Of a stretch of DNA of 64,000 bases, positions 52,902 through 61,210 are shown in pieces. This DNA comes from Alcaligenes faecalis (lineage in GTDB: Bacteria; Pseudomonadota; Gammaproteobacteria; Burkholderiales; Burkholderiaceae_B): NCBI RefSeq assembly GCF_009497775.1, contig NZ_CP031012.1, forward strand, positions 3,499,235-3,563,234, written 5' to 3'. The position numbers and the translations under genes were made by a program. Position 1 is the stretch's first letter, and every line of letters starts with the position of its first letter. The notes below the pieces were generated by a model, which ran no database searches, was not told the DNA's origin, and saw nothing but the letters and a program-made list of their open reading frames with translations.

Positions 52902-52971
52902 GCAGTAAAATCAGCTTTGCTTGATTCTGGCGCGGTTCTGTTCAAGAGCCGCGCCATTTACTTAAAGGCGC

Positions 52972-54078
52972 ATGATGCCCTCTTTGCCTGCGACTTATCG
53001 TCTTCAGCACCCGAAGCGCTCTGTCAGGAGCGGATTGGGGCTATGGGGTTTGCTTTGCCTGTGCGTCCTGCTTTGGGGATTGCCCATCCTGACCCAAGCG
53101 CAGGAGCAAGACCCGCTGCAGTCACAGGCTCACGCTCAAATACAGCCCACGGCTCAGACACAGACACAGACACAGACACAGACACAGACACAGACACAGA
53201 CACAGACAAGCACAGAGCAAAGCACTCAAGAAGTACAGAGCAAGCAGCAAGATAAAAAAGCAGACAAAGCTGCGACAGGACAAGAAGCCCACTCCACACC
53301 AACCGTCGCTCCAGCCCGCACGATTAGTCTGGCCCCTCACATCACTGAAATCCTGTTTGCCGCTGGTGCTCAAGACCACTTGATCGCCGTAGACAGTTCC
53401 AGCGACTACCCTCCTGCCGCCAGGGATCTGCCCCGTGTTGGGGACGCCTTGCGCGTGAACCCCGAACGGCTTTTGGAGCTGAAACCTGATCAGGTCTGGG
53501 CCTGGCAGGCCAACCAGATCGGGCCTGAATTGCAGCGTCAGCTACAGCAAACCCATATCAGCCTGATCTTTGCTGCCCCTGAAAAACTGGACGATATTCC
53601 TGCCTTTGTCCGTCTGGCAGGAGACAGCCTGAATACGGCCGAGGTAGCTGTTCCGATGGCTGCTTTGCTGGACAATCAGATTGCCGCCCTGCGCCAGAAC
53701 AGCCGCCTGAGCGAGACAGTCAGCGTGTTTTTGGAAATCGGTTCCGAGCCTTTGTACACCCTGGCGCGCGACCCCTTGATTCAGGATGTGCTGACCACCT
53801 GCAAGGCGCAGAACATCTACGCCCGCCATGCCGCCGTCGCACCCACCATCAGTCTGGAAGACGTGCTGCACAAACGCCCGCAGGTGGTCATCATGGCCTA
53901 CCGTGATCCGGCCCAATTGCGTGCCCGCCACCTGTTCTGGGAAAAGCATCTGGGCCTGAGTCCCCATGCTTTGCTGAACCTGAACCCGGATGCGCTGTAC
54001 CGCCCCGGCCCCAGGCTGATAGAGGCTACTCGCGAACTATGCGAGCAGCTGGATCGCTATCGAGCCCAGGTGTCCTGA
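52972..54078 (+). CDS. btuF: Cobalamin-binding periplasmic protein BtuF with a (Gln-Thr) repeat linker
   Basis: BtuF delivers vitamin B12 to BtuCD. The 368-residue protein has an N-terminal hydrophobic signal (about 23-43), a linker of about 70 residues rich in Gln, Thr and Lys, and then a class III binding domain: RTISLAPHITEILFAAGAQDHLIAVDSSSDYP, LPRVGDALRVNPERLLELKPDQVWAW and LEDVLHKRPQVVIMAYRD. The linker includes nine in-frame CAGACA hexamers giving (QT)9. The gene follows btuB by 70 bases, so it should be under the same riboswitch. No btuC or btuD is in the window. Confidence 0.88.
   Translation: MMPSLPATYRLQHPKRSVRSGLGLWGLLCLCVLLWGLPILTQAQEQDPLQSQAHAQIQPTAQTQTQTQTQTQTQTQTQTSTEQSTQEVQSKQQDKKADKAATGQEAHSTPTVAPARTISLAPHITEILFAAGAQDHLIAVDSSSDYPPAARDLPRVGDALRVNPERLLELKPDQVWAWQANQIGPELQRQLQQTHISLIFAAPEKLDDIPAFVRLAGDSLNTAEVAVPMAALLDNQIAALRQNSRLSETVSVFLEIGSEPLYTLARDPLIQDVLTTCKAQNIYARHAAVAPTISLEDVLHKRPQVVIMAYRDPAQLRARHLFWEKHLGLSPHALLNLNPDALYRPGPRLIEATRELCEQLDRYRAQVS
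53155..53208 (+). repeat. Hexanucleotide microsatellite (CAGACA)9 inside btuF
   Basis: Nine perfect CAGACA copies lie in frame and encode alternating Gln-Thr. Gain or loss of a unit changes the linker by two residues without shifting the frame. Confidence 0.95.
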
Positions 54079-54096
54079 GCGGTTTTCTACTCCCGC

Positions 54097-56520
54097 TTAG
54101 AACTGATACTTCACTGCCAGCATCATGTTGCGCGGCTCACCCCAGGTATAGGTGCTGTACCAGGAGAACATGGAGTAATAGCGCTTGTCGAACAGGTTAT
54201 TGACGGTAAAGGTGGCCGACAAATTCTTGTTGAAGCGATAACGCGCCATCGCATCCACCAGCCAGTAACCCGCGACCGTATGCTGCACCTTGCCCGGCGA
54301 TCCGGGGCGGCTGACATCCCCCCAGGTCTTGCTTTGCCAACGTGCGCCGCCACCCAGGGTCAGACCATTCAGGTCACCCTCGAAATCGTAGGTGGTGTAG
54401 ATATTGAATTGGTGTTCTGGCGATAAGGTGGACACCTTTTCACCATCGCGCCGCGACAGCTTGTAGGCATAGCCTGCGTGCATCTGCCATTGCGGTGTCA
54501 GCTGACCAGCCACTTCCAGTTCTACGCCATGAGTGCGCACACCTTGAGTCGCCTCGTAAGCGATGCCACCCGAAGGTGTGCGACCACCCGTTTCCTTGCC
54601 AAAGTTATCCTGACGCAGCTCGAAATAAGCCAGGCTGGACGTCAAACGGCCACCCATGAATTCGCCTTTGACACCGACCTCGTAGTTATCGCCGCGCAAG
54701 GGATCCAGAGTGCGGCCGCCCTCGTCTTGCAAGTCTTGAGGCTGGAAGATATTGGTGTAGCTGGCATAGACCGAGAAGTTGTCGTTCAGGTCGTACACGG
54801 CCCCGAAGTAAGGCACCCATACGCCCGTCTCACGCATATCCATCTTGTTGTAGTTGGCGTAGCGTGTGCCCAGCAGCAGCTTCAAATCATCACGCAGGTT
54901 CAGGCGCGTACTGACGTACAAACCATTTTCTCGTGTCACTTCACGATCGTCGCCCAGGTGCTCCCAGTTCATGCGGGGCCAGCGGCCATCCCATTCGTAG
55001 TAATTCGAGACATCGGTATTGCTGTTTTCACCGTAAGACGCATTGGTCCAGCGACGACGCGATACGCCACCCCCGACGACCAGCTCATGCTCGCGTCCGA
55101 ATAGTTCAAAGGGACCAGTCGCATAGAAGTCGGCTGTATTGGAGACCGTCTTACCCACGTAACGCCCGGACCATAAGGAGGTGCCTTTACCCGTCAAAGG
55201 ATCAGGATTGCCGGCAGCCACCGCCGCCAATTCGGAGTCATAACCATTGATCAGATGATTGAGCTGCACCTTGGCCATCCAGCCGTTGTCGAACTCATGC
55301 TCCAAAGTGGCAAAGGCCGAACGGGTGTACTGGTTCCAGCGGCTCCAGCGCGTACCGTTATTAAAGGAACGGTCCATATCGTTGAAGTTGCCTTGCGCGT
55401 CATAAATCGGAATGCCGCCCCAGGTCGAACCTTTGGGGTCGTTATCCTGCAAGTCCGCCCCCAAGGTCAGGCGGGTATCCGGTGTCAGGTCGGCTTCCAC
55501 AATGCCGTACAGCACCAAAGTCTGACGCTGGTAGTGGTCCAGCTGGCTTTTCTTGTCCTGATAGGCGCCGACCATACGGCCACGTATAGAACCTGTCTCG
55601 TTCAAGGGACCGGAGAAATCCACTTCGCCGCGATAGTTGTCCCAGGTGCCTGCGCCTGCACTGGCGTGGCCCTGAAACTCTGGCGTGGGCTTTTTACGAA
55701 TCATATTGATCGTGGCACCAGGGTTGCCACTGCCAGTCAACAGACCGGAGGCCCCTTTCAGGACTTCAACCCGGTCGTAAATCGCCATATCGCTGAGCGT
55801 ATTACCGGCGGAATAAGGCGAATCCCGCAAGGTGGGGATGCCGTCGTACTGGAAGTTCTTGATGTCGAAGCCACGTGCCTCGTAGGCGGTACGCTCGCTG
55901 TCGTAAGTAATGATGCTGACGCCCGGCGTATGGCGCACCACGTCATCAATACTGGTCAGGTTGAAGTCGTCCATCTTCTTGCGTGTGGTCACGCTGATGG
56001 CCTGCGGTGTCTGGCGTGGCGTCAGGCGTAAGCGGGTTGCCGTGGCAATCGTGCCCGCTGCATAAGTCCCAGAACCTTCGGTGATGTCACCCAACGCATT
56101 GCGGCGTACTTCGATACTGGCCAACGACTGCACACCGGCGTCATCAGCCACGGCACCGCTATCGGGCACGGCAATCAAGACATAGCCCTGATCCCGGCTT
56201 TGCACCTGAAACGGCTGCCCGGCCAGCAAGGCGGCAAAGCCTTCCTGCACGGAATACTGACCCTGCAAGCGCGGAGCGCGCAGGCCTTGCAGTCGGGAGG
56301 AGTCCATCACCAACGCTACCCCGGCCTGTTGAGCGAACTGGCTCAAGCGGCTGGCCAGATCCCCGGCTTCCAACGCATAGGCTTGGGTCGTCTGGCCCGA
56401 GGCTGGTGCCACATTCAGTATCAAGGCACCCACAAAGGCCAAGCCCAGCAGGCGGCGGCAGGTATTGGGCAGGAACGACGTCTTCACGAGCGCCAAAGGC
56501 GGCGCATTCTTCGGGACCAT
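54097..56520 (-). CDS. TonB-dependent siderophore receptor with N-terminal signalling domain (FpvA/FhuE type)
   Basis: This outer-membrane ferric-siderophore transporter also signals to FecR. The 807-residue precursor has a signal peptide ending near NVAPASGQ, an STN signalling domain (ALEAGDLASRLSQFAQQAGVALVMDSSRLQG), a plug domain (TPQAISVTTRKKMDDF, VEVLKGASGLLTGSGNPGATINMIRKKP) and a 22-strand barrel ending MMLAVKYQF. The start at 56520 has AAGGAGAG 8 bases upstream. It follows fecR- and fecI-like genes, the standard surface-signalling layout. The siderophore is unknown. Confidence 0.94.
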   Translation of the reverse strand: MVPKNAPPLALVKTSFLPNTCRRLLGLAFVGALILNVAPASGQTTQAYALEAGDLASRLSQFAQQAGVALVMDSSRLQGLRAPRLQGQYSVQEGFAALLAGQPFQVQSRDQGYVLIAVPDSGAVADDAGVQSLASIEVRRNALGDITEGSGTYAAGTIATATRLRLTPRQTPQAISVTTRKKMDDFNLTSIDDVVRHTPGVSIITYDSERTAYEARGFDIKNFQYDGIPTLRDSPYSAGNTLSDMAIYDRVEVLKGASGLLTGSGNPGATINMIRKKPTPEFQGHASAGAGTWDNYRGEVDFSGPLNETGSIRGRMVGAYQDKKSQLDHYQRQTLVLYGIVEADLTPDTRLTLGADLQDNDPKGSTWGGIPIYDAQGNFNDMDRSFNNGTRWSRWNQYTRSAFATLEHEFDNGWMAKVQLNHLINGYDSELAAVAAGNPDPLTGKGTSLWSGRYVGKTVSNTADFYATGPFELFGREHELVVGGGVSRRRWTNASYGENSNTDVSNYYEWDGRWPRMNWEHLGDDREVTRENGLYVSTRLNLRDDLKLLLGTRYANYNKMDMRETGVWVPYFGAVYDLNDNFSVYASYTNIFQPQDLQDEGGRTLDPLRGDNYEVGVKGEFMGGRLTSSLAYFELRQDNFGKETGGRTPSGGIAYEATQGVRTHGVELEVAGQLTPQWQMHAGYAYKLSRRDGEKVSTLSPEHQFNIYTTYDFEGDLNGLTLGGGARWQSKTWGDVSRPGSPGKVQHTVAGYWLVDAMARYRFNKNLSATFTVNNLFDKRYYSMFSWYSTYTWGEPRNMMLAVKYQF

Positions 56521-56583
56521 GAAATCTCTCCTTCTTTGGCAAGGTCTATCTGTTAAAGACGCACGAGCCCAAAAAAGCGGCAA

Positions 56584-57561
56584 TCAAGGCCTGAAATTAA
56601 TCATCAATCCTTCGTCTGACGTGTTCTGCACCTGCAATCGGGGATACAAGTCCTTCAGCAAAGCCAGGGCCGACAAGGGCTTGTCAGCAGGCAAGACGGC
56701 GCTAACCGTCAACCCCTCCATGCCCTGCGGATTGATCTGTGTTTTGCCGGAGTACTGGCGGGTGATCTGCTCCAGAGCCTGAGTCAAAGGCACATGCTCC
56801 AGAAGCAGTTGTCGCTGATCCCACGTGTGTATGACGCTGTTCACATCGGTCTGACGGTTTGCCCCCAGACCTTGCGCATTAATCTGCACCTGATCGCCCG
56901 GCCCCAGTTCGCGAGCCGCTTCCGGGCCCTGGGTGCGCGGATAAGCCAGCACCCGAGAAGACAGGACGGTCAGCAGGGTGCCTTGCGGCTGTTCCTGCAC
57001 AATAAATTCAGTACCCAAGGCTTGCGAGACGGCCTCGCTGCTCAAGACTCGCAAAGGCCGATCCGGCTGCTTGGCCACCACCACTCGGACCTGCCCTTCC
57101 AGCAGCTCAATATCCCGGTACTGCTTGCTATACAAAATCTTGACTTGCGATGCCCCGGCCAGCTCCAAGCGAGTGCCATCCTCCAGCACCACGCTGCGCC
57201 ATTCTCCGGCAGCGGTGTGTACGGACTGTTTGGACCAGGGCAAGACAAAGGCCAGAATCGGCAAGATGAACACCACGGCCCAGAGCAAAAGCATCATGCC
57301 CTGACGCCAATCGCGCAGCAGCTTGGGCCGCGCCGACAATCCTGCATCCAGCGCACTACGGCCAGGGGTGGTATTGGCCTGTACGGCCAGTTTTCTGACT
57401 CTGCCCAAGACCGCTTCCATACCTGCGGCCGCTGCTTCATGACGCGGGTCCAGCGCGCGCCAGGCCATGAACTCGGCCTGGGCCTGTTCGGTGAATTGTT
57501 CGGGATCGGACAAGAGCACAACCCATTGGGCGGCTTGTCGCTCTATTTCCTCGTTGGACAT
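56584..57561 (-). CDS. FecR-type anti-sigma/sigma regulator
   Basis: FecR proteins span the inner membrane, read the receptor signal in the periplasm and control the partner ECF sigma factor. The 325-residue product has an N-terminal cytoplasmic domain (EEIERQAAQWVVLLSDPEQFTEQAQAEFMAWRALDPRHEAA), one membrane segment (MLLLWAVVFILPILAFVLPW), a FecR domain (WRSVVLEDGTRLELAGASQV) and an STN-like C-terminus. A TTG at 57570 overlapping the sigma-factor stop is an alternative start. Confidence 0.91.
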   Translation of the reverse strand: MSNEEIERQAAQWVVLLSDPEQFTEQAQAEFMAWRALDPRHEAAAAGMEAVLGRVRKLAVQANTTPGRSALDAGLSARPKLLRDWRQGMMLLLWAVVFILPILAFVLPWSKQSVHTAAGEWRSVVLEDGTRLELAGASQVKILYSKQYRDIELLEGQVRVVVAKQPDRPLRVLSSEAVSQALGTEFIVQEQPQGTLLTVLSSRVLAYPRTQGPEAARELGPGDQVQINAQGLGANRQTDVNSVIHTWDQRQLLLEHVPLTQALEQITRQYSGKTQINPQGMEGLTVSAVLPADKPLSALALLKDLYPRLQVQNTSDEGLMINFRP

Positions 57562-57566
57562 GGGGC

Positions 57567-58079
57567 TCAAGCTGGGATCAAGGTCTGAACATGGAGCAAG
57601 GCCTGCACCAGATCATTGCGCACGGTGCGTTCGCTGACACCCAGGCGCTTGGCTACGGTGGCTTGCGTTTCCCCATCCAGATAGCAGCTCAGAAACACCA
57701 TGCGAGCCCGCGCGGGCAGCTCGTCCAGAGCCTGGGCCAACAAGGCCAGCGCCTCCAGAGTTTGGGCGCACTGCTCTGCCGAGGGTGCTTGTGCCCCTTC
57801 GGCCAAGGTCGCCTCCAAGGCTTCCAGATATGCTTGCTCGACAGCCATGCGTCGGCTGCGATCAATTAACAGCCTTCTGGCCGTGGTAGCCAGAAACGCA
57901 CGAGGATGACGTAAATGATGAACGGCAGAGGGGGCCAGCAGCAAACGCACAAAAGTGTCCTGAACCAGATCTTCCGCCGTAAAGCTGCAATGCAGACGCG
58001 CGCGCAACCACCGCAACAACCAGCCACGGTGATCCTGATAGAAATCTCCCATCCCGATGGGCGCTGACGGATAGTCCAT
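57567..58079 (-). CDS. ECF sigma factor, FecI type
   Basis: This is an iron-starvation extracytoplasmic-function sigma factor that should transcribe the receptor gene. The 170-residue protein has region 2 (GWLLRWLRARLHCSFTAEDLVQDTFVRLL) and region 4 (LPARARMVFLSCYLDGETQATVAKRLGVSERTVRNDLVQALLH). The ATG at 58079 has AGGG 5 bases upstream; a GTG at 58094 is the alternative. A Fur box lies directly upstream, so iron should repress it. Confidence 0.93.
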   Translation of the reverse strand: MDYPSAPIGMGDFYQDHRGWLLRWLRARLHCSFTAEDLVQDTFVRLLLAPSAVHHLRHPRAFLATTARRLLIDRSRRMAVEQAYLEALEATLAEGAQAPSAEQCAQTLEALALLAQALDELPARARMVFLSCYLDGETQATVAKRLGVSERTVRNDLVQALLHVQTLIPA

Positions 58080-58095
58080 AGACCCTGAACGCACT

Positions 58096-58117
58096 AATCA
58101 ATAATCATTCTCATTCC
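58096..58117 (-). promoter_or_regulatory. Fur box upstream of the ECF sigma gene
   Basis: AATCAATAATCATTCTCATTCC on the plus strand matches the 19-bp Fur consensus (GATAATGATAATCATTATC) at most positions and is placed 17 bases before the sigma-factor ATG. It fits iron control of the sigma-FecR-receptor set. Confidence 0.8.
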
Positions 58118-58264
58118 AAAATTATGACATGAAAAGACAAGGATTCTGATGGCAAGGGCCACAAGCGTCGTCTGGCCACGACAGATCGTCGCTGAAAAGC
58201 AGCTAATCGCCCTGCAAGGGCTGTCAAAAACAAAGAGGAAAGGCGTTCGGACTGGAAACAAGAA

Positions 58265-58294
58265 GGCGGGCATCGCTATCAAGCCATGCCCGCC
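58265..58294 (-). terminator. Possible terminator after the small MgtE_N-like gene A
   Basis: GGCGGGCAT and ATGCCCGCC form a perfect 9-bp stem with a 12-base loop, 73 bases after the stop of the small gene. The tail on the minus strand is only moderately T-rich (TTCTTGTTTCC), so termination is plausible but not certain. Confidence 0.55.
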
Positions 58295-58366
58295 TGACGA
58301 TCCATGCACAGATCATTGCAATAGCGCGAGATTAGGCCCCGAGTTTCCGGGGCATCTGCCAAACCC

Positions 58367-58684
58367 TTACATCACAAAGGAAGGCAGGGTCAGCACAGCG
58401 TGAGTGGGCTGGCAGCGGAAGCCTTCCACATCGTTCAGACGGGCTTTGGCACGACGGGACAGATGCTTGAGGACTTGGCTGCGCTCCACGGTAGGCAGTG
58501 TGGACAGTGCGTTTTCAATGGTGCGACCGGACAGGTCGTTGAGGGCATAAGCAAACTCACGAGCACTGTGGGTTTGCAGCAGCTCCAGCAGGTAGCCTTG
58601 GCGCTGACGGGATGCGGCAAGGCGCAGAGCGTCTTGCAGAGCGTTGTTGTGTGGAGCGGAACGGAACAGGTTGAGGCGGAACAT
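58367..58684 (-). CDS. Small protein A, stand-alone MgtE N-domain-like repeat protein
   Basis: This 105-residue cytosolic protein has no signal or membrane segment. Residues about 14-80 are made of short Leu-rich helices with the pattern seen in the Mg2+-sensing N domain of MgtE (LLELLQTHSAREFAYALNDLS, ENALSTLPTVERSQVLKHL). It is a paralogue of small protein B at 60869-61210 (shared LF, PH, LQxALRxA, LLxSH, FAxALxxLSxR, LPxxxRxQV). AAGGAGA lies 6 bases before the ATG. It sits behind leader copy A. Kinship to MgtE is a pattern-based inference; a role in Mg2+ sensing is not shown. Confidence 0.72.
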   Translation of the reverse strand: MFRLNLFRSAPHNNALQDALRLAASRQRQGYLLELLQTHSAREFAYALNDLSGRTIENALSTLPTVERSQVLKHLSRRAKARLNDVEGFRCQPTHAVLTLPSFVM

Positions 58685-58851
58685 AGCATTCTCCTTCGGA
58701 CACGGGGGCCCAGAAAGAGTGCTTACCTCATCAGAGGGGCCCGCTTTGTGGTCCAGCGTCCAATTGACTGGTCATTAAGGAGGCTTGCCCTTTACAGGAA
58801 CAAAGCCATAAAGAAGGATCAGGGTCCATTTACTTTTAAACGTGAGTAGTT

Positions 58852-58975
58852 AAAAAAGAAGGTGCAAAGGTTTTTGCACCAACAGTATTTTCGCATCTGG
58901 GTGTGGGCTTGTCTGCCAGGCATTGGCACACTTTTCATCACCCTGGAGCCATCAAAAATATACTTAGGGATACGT
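58852..58975 (-). promoter_or_regulatory. Structured leader, copy A (box plus hairpin and T run)
   Basis: On the minus strand the segment reads a conserved CCAATGC...GGC part enclosed by GTGTG/CACAC, then the box GATGCGAAAATACTGTTG (58897-58880). The perfect hairpin GGTGCAAA/TTTGCACC (58861-58880) follows, then TTCTTTTTT. The box and the layout recur at 61566-61700. Since the hairpin with its T run is a good terminator about 170 bases before small gene A, it could be an attenuator. It could also simply end the porin transcript (stop at 59073). Confidence 0.68.
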
Positions 58976-59072
58976 GATTTGCTCCCTTATCCCCAGGCAG
59001 CTACCGCTTTGCAGGCCCCAGCCCTTGGGCCTGATACAAGGTCAGCCCAAGCGCAGAAATGCAGTGCCTTAT

Positions 59073-60242
59073 TTAGAAGTGGTGTGTCACACCAAAAGCC
59101 ACACGGCTGCTACGCGGTTCGTTGGCATTGGCTGCCGTTTCCATATCGAAGCGACGTCCTTGAGCCGCAAAGGCATAGACGCTGGTACGGGGCGACAAGG
59201 CATGCACATAGCCCACAGACATCACCTGAATGCGACGTGCGCGCTCATCGGTATCCTCCCAGGTCCAGTTCGGACGGCCCAGGGACCATTGCAGCTGGAA
59301 CTCGCCCTTGCCTACAGGAATCGCCGTGCCTACATACCAGGTATCCAGACGGCCACCGTTAATGAACTCCGCCGGACCCAAACCTGCCAAGCCCTTGTCG
59401 TCCAGATGGGCCGGGCCATCATCACCATTCAGGCCCACAAAGCCATTGCTCTGACGGCTCCAGCCTGCCGCAAGGCGGGCTACCTCGAAGTCATAACTGG
59501 CACCCAATTGCCAGGCCGTAGGACGATTGGATTCGACACGGCTCAAGCTCTCGTAGCTGGCCCCCAGCAACCAGGGACCATCTTCGTAGCGCAAGGCCAC
59601 ACTATAAAGTTTGGTGCGAGAGCCACCCATGCCCTGCTCGCCCACATCCGCGCTGTAGCTGGCTCCCAACTGCATGCCCGCCCATTCCGGGCTGCGCCAA
59701 CTGAACTGATTGGAGATCTGGTAGTTGTCCGAGGCACGCATCAAAGCGCCCATGCCAAAGTCCTTCCAGGAACCCACTTCAATGGCAGAGACAAATTCCT
59801 GGCCCACGGTGTACTGACGTCCAAAACGCAGCTCGCCCCAGTTGTCACTGCCCAGACCCAGCCAGGCCTGATAGTTGAACAGGCGCTCGGAGTCCTCGGC
59901 CCGGCCTGTAGCCAGATCAATGCCGCTTTCCAGATTGAAGGTGGCACGCAGCCCATCACCCAGATCTTCATGGCCACGAATCCCCCACAGGGAATCCGTC
60001 TGCCCGCCGCTCAACACTTCACGCTGCGAGCCTTCACCGCTCACGCGCGTCCAGCCCAAACCGGCATCCAAAGTGCCATAGAGCTGCACCGAGGTTTCAG
60101 CATGGCTGTGGCCGGGCAGCAGCGCCCCAGCCAGACCGAACAGGGCTACACCTGCCGCCAAAGAAGCAGCTTTGCTCAATTGAAAAGGGCTGCACTCCAG
60201 CACACGACGCCAGCCGGAAGCAACAGGAACAGGTTCACGCAT
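59073..60242 (-). CDS. Gram-negative outer-membrane porin (general diffusion type)
   Basis: This is a 389-residue precursor of a 16-strand porin of the Bordetella/Neisseria type. It has a signal peptide (SKAASLAAGVALFGLAGALLPGHSHA), then SVQLYGTLDAGLGW, SLWGIRGHEDLGDGLRATFNLESG, GELRFGRQY and a C-terminal aromatic residue (VTHHF). The ATG at 60242 has AGGAG 6 bases upstream, so it can be made on its own. The frame is open upstream into an MgtA-like fragment for another 182 codons. The 93 bases after the stop hold a CAGGCCC/GGGCCTG hairpin, then leader copy A. Confidence 0.92.
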   Translation of the reverse strand: MREPVPVASGWRRVLECSPFQLSKAASLAAGVALFGLAGALLPGHSHAETSVQLYGTLDAGLGWTRVSGEGSQREVLSGGQTDSLWGIRGHEDLGDGLRATFNLESGIDLATGRAEDSERLFNYQAWLGLGSDNWGELRFGRQYTVGQEFVSAIEVGSWKDFGMGALMRASDNYQISNQFSWRSPEWAGMQLGASYSADVGEQGMGGSRTKLYSVALRYEDGPWLLGASYESLSRVESNRPTAWQLGASYDFEVARLAAGWSRQSNGFVGLNGDDGPAHLDDKGLAGLGPAEFINGGRLDTWYVGTAIPVGKGEFQLQWSLGRPNWTWEDTDERARRIQVMSVGYVHALSPRTSVYAFAAQGRRFDMETAANANEPRSSRVAFGVTHHF

Positions 60243-60788
60243 CAGAACTCCTAACAAGGTTTGATTACCCGTCGCCACCACCACACCTTGTGCGGTCCCG
60301 GCCACAACCCGGTCGCCCATGGCGCAAGTATCGGGTGCAGCCTGCAAAATGGCGCGGTTAAGAATCAGGTGATCCTGATGGATCAAGCGCAAATCCGCCG
60401 GCACGTAATCACCGGCAGAGAGCAGCACGATATCACCGACCACCAACATACGAGCCGGAACGCGGGACTGGTGATCCCGAGCCAGATCGTACATGGTCAA
60501 GTCGCGGCGCACCTGACATGTTTGCTTTTTCATGGTCTGGACCACCTGGACCAGATCGGCGGGGCTGGAACGCAGCACCCGTACTTGATTGGGGCCGCTC
60601 TGTATCAGACGGCGCAATACTTCATCAAAGGCTAGGCCGTGGCGCTGGGTATTCAGGGCCTGCAACACCTGCGGCACGCTGCGGCTGGCGTAATAGCTCA
60701 GCGCGCACTGGGCGCGACGCACCAGACGCACCGGGCCCTGATGGGCAACGGCCTTGTGATCGGGATGGAAAGACTGGCTTGCGCGCAT
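60240..60788 (-). pseudogene. Cut-down MgtA-type P-ATPase fragment, in frame with the porin
   Basis: These 182 codons run without a stop into the porin gene. The product matches the N-terminus of Mg2+-type P-ATPases (QRHGLAFDEVLRRLIQSGPNQVRV) joined directly to actuator-domain pieces (MLVVGDIVLLSAGDYVPADLRLI, CAMGDRVVAGTAQGVVVATGNQ). The two membrane helices that should separate them are absent, and so is the TGES loop. No P-domain (DKTGT) follows. AGAGGT before the ATG at 60788 suggests it is still translated. It may be a decayed transporter or a soluble regulatory module; a true fusion protein with the porin would mis-target the signal peptide. A longer start at 60812 exists. Confidence 0.62.
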
Positions 60789-60868
60789 GGGTACCTCTAC
60801 ATGATGGTGCAAGGACGGCCACCCCGCTTATGCAGACCAAGGGTGTCTTGCCGTCGCAGTAAAAAAGA

Positions 60869-61210
60869 TCAAGAGCGCTGGGGCTGGCGATACTCACGCA
60901 GCCAGTCCTGCGTGCCGTAGCGGTGCGGGAACAGGGTGAACAGGCTGGGCGAGGGGCCATGAGTCCGGCGGCGGCCCAGATGCCCTACTCGGACACCGGT
61001 ATGCATGGCGCTGTAGACCTGGTTGCGATCAAATTCGGGAAGCATGGCCAGAACATCGGCACGGACACGAGCGGAGAGCTCTGGCAAGGCCTGGGCAAAA
61101 GCCAGGGTACCGTGCGAGGCCAGCAAGTCGCACACGGCGACGGGGCGGTAAGTGGCGACAGCCATGCGCAAAGCGCGCTGCAAGCTATCGTGGGGGCGGG
61201 AAAACAGCAT
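60869..61210 (-). CDS. Small protein B, stand-alone MgtE N-domain-like repeat protein
   Basis: This 113-residue cytosolic protein is a paralogue of small protein A. Leu/Ala-rich helical repeats lie at about residues 8-70 (LQRALRMAVATYRPVAVCDLL, LPELSARVRADVLAMLPEF), followed by a basic tail (RRRTHGPSPSLFTLFPHRYG). AGGAGA is 6 bases before the ATG at 61210. The frame extends 11 codons upstream without support. It is the first gene after leader copy B and precedes the MgtA-like fragment by 80 bases. The bases before the two small genes are also alike (ATTCTCCT with GGACACGG or GGGCACACGG). Confidence 0.72.
   Translation of the reverse strand: MLFSRPHDSLQRALRMAVATYRPVAVCDLLASHGTLAFAQALPELSARVRADVLAMLPEFDRNQVYSAMHTGVRVGHLGRRRTHGPSPSLFTLFPHRYGTQDWLREYRQPQRS

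Noticed and set aside
58149..58403. 84-codon plus-strand ORF near the Fur box
   Set aside because: No SD, no recognisable domain, overlaps the end of small gene A and spans the likely terminator hairpin.
58852..58975. Leader copies as M-box (ykoK) Mg2+ riboswitches
   Set aside because: The known M-box core sequences could not be matched; similarity is only in context, so a known class is not claimed.
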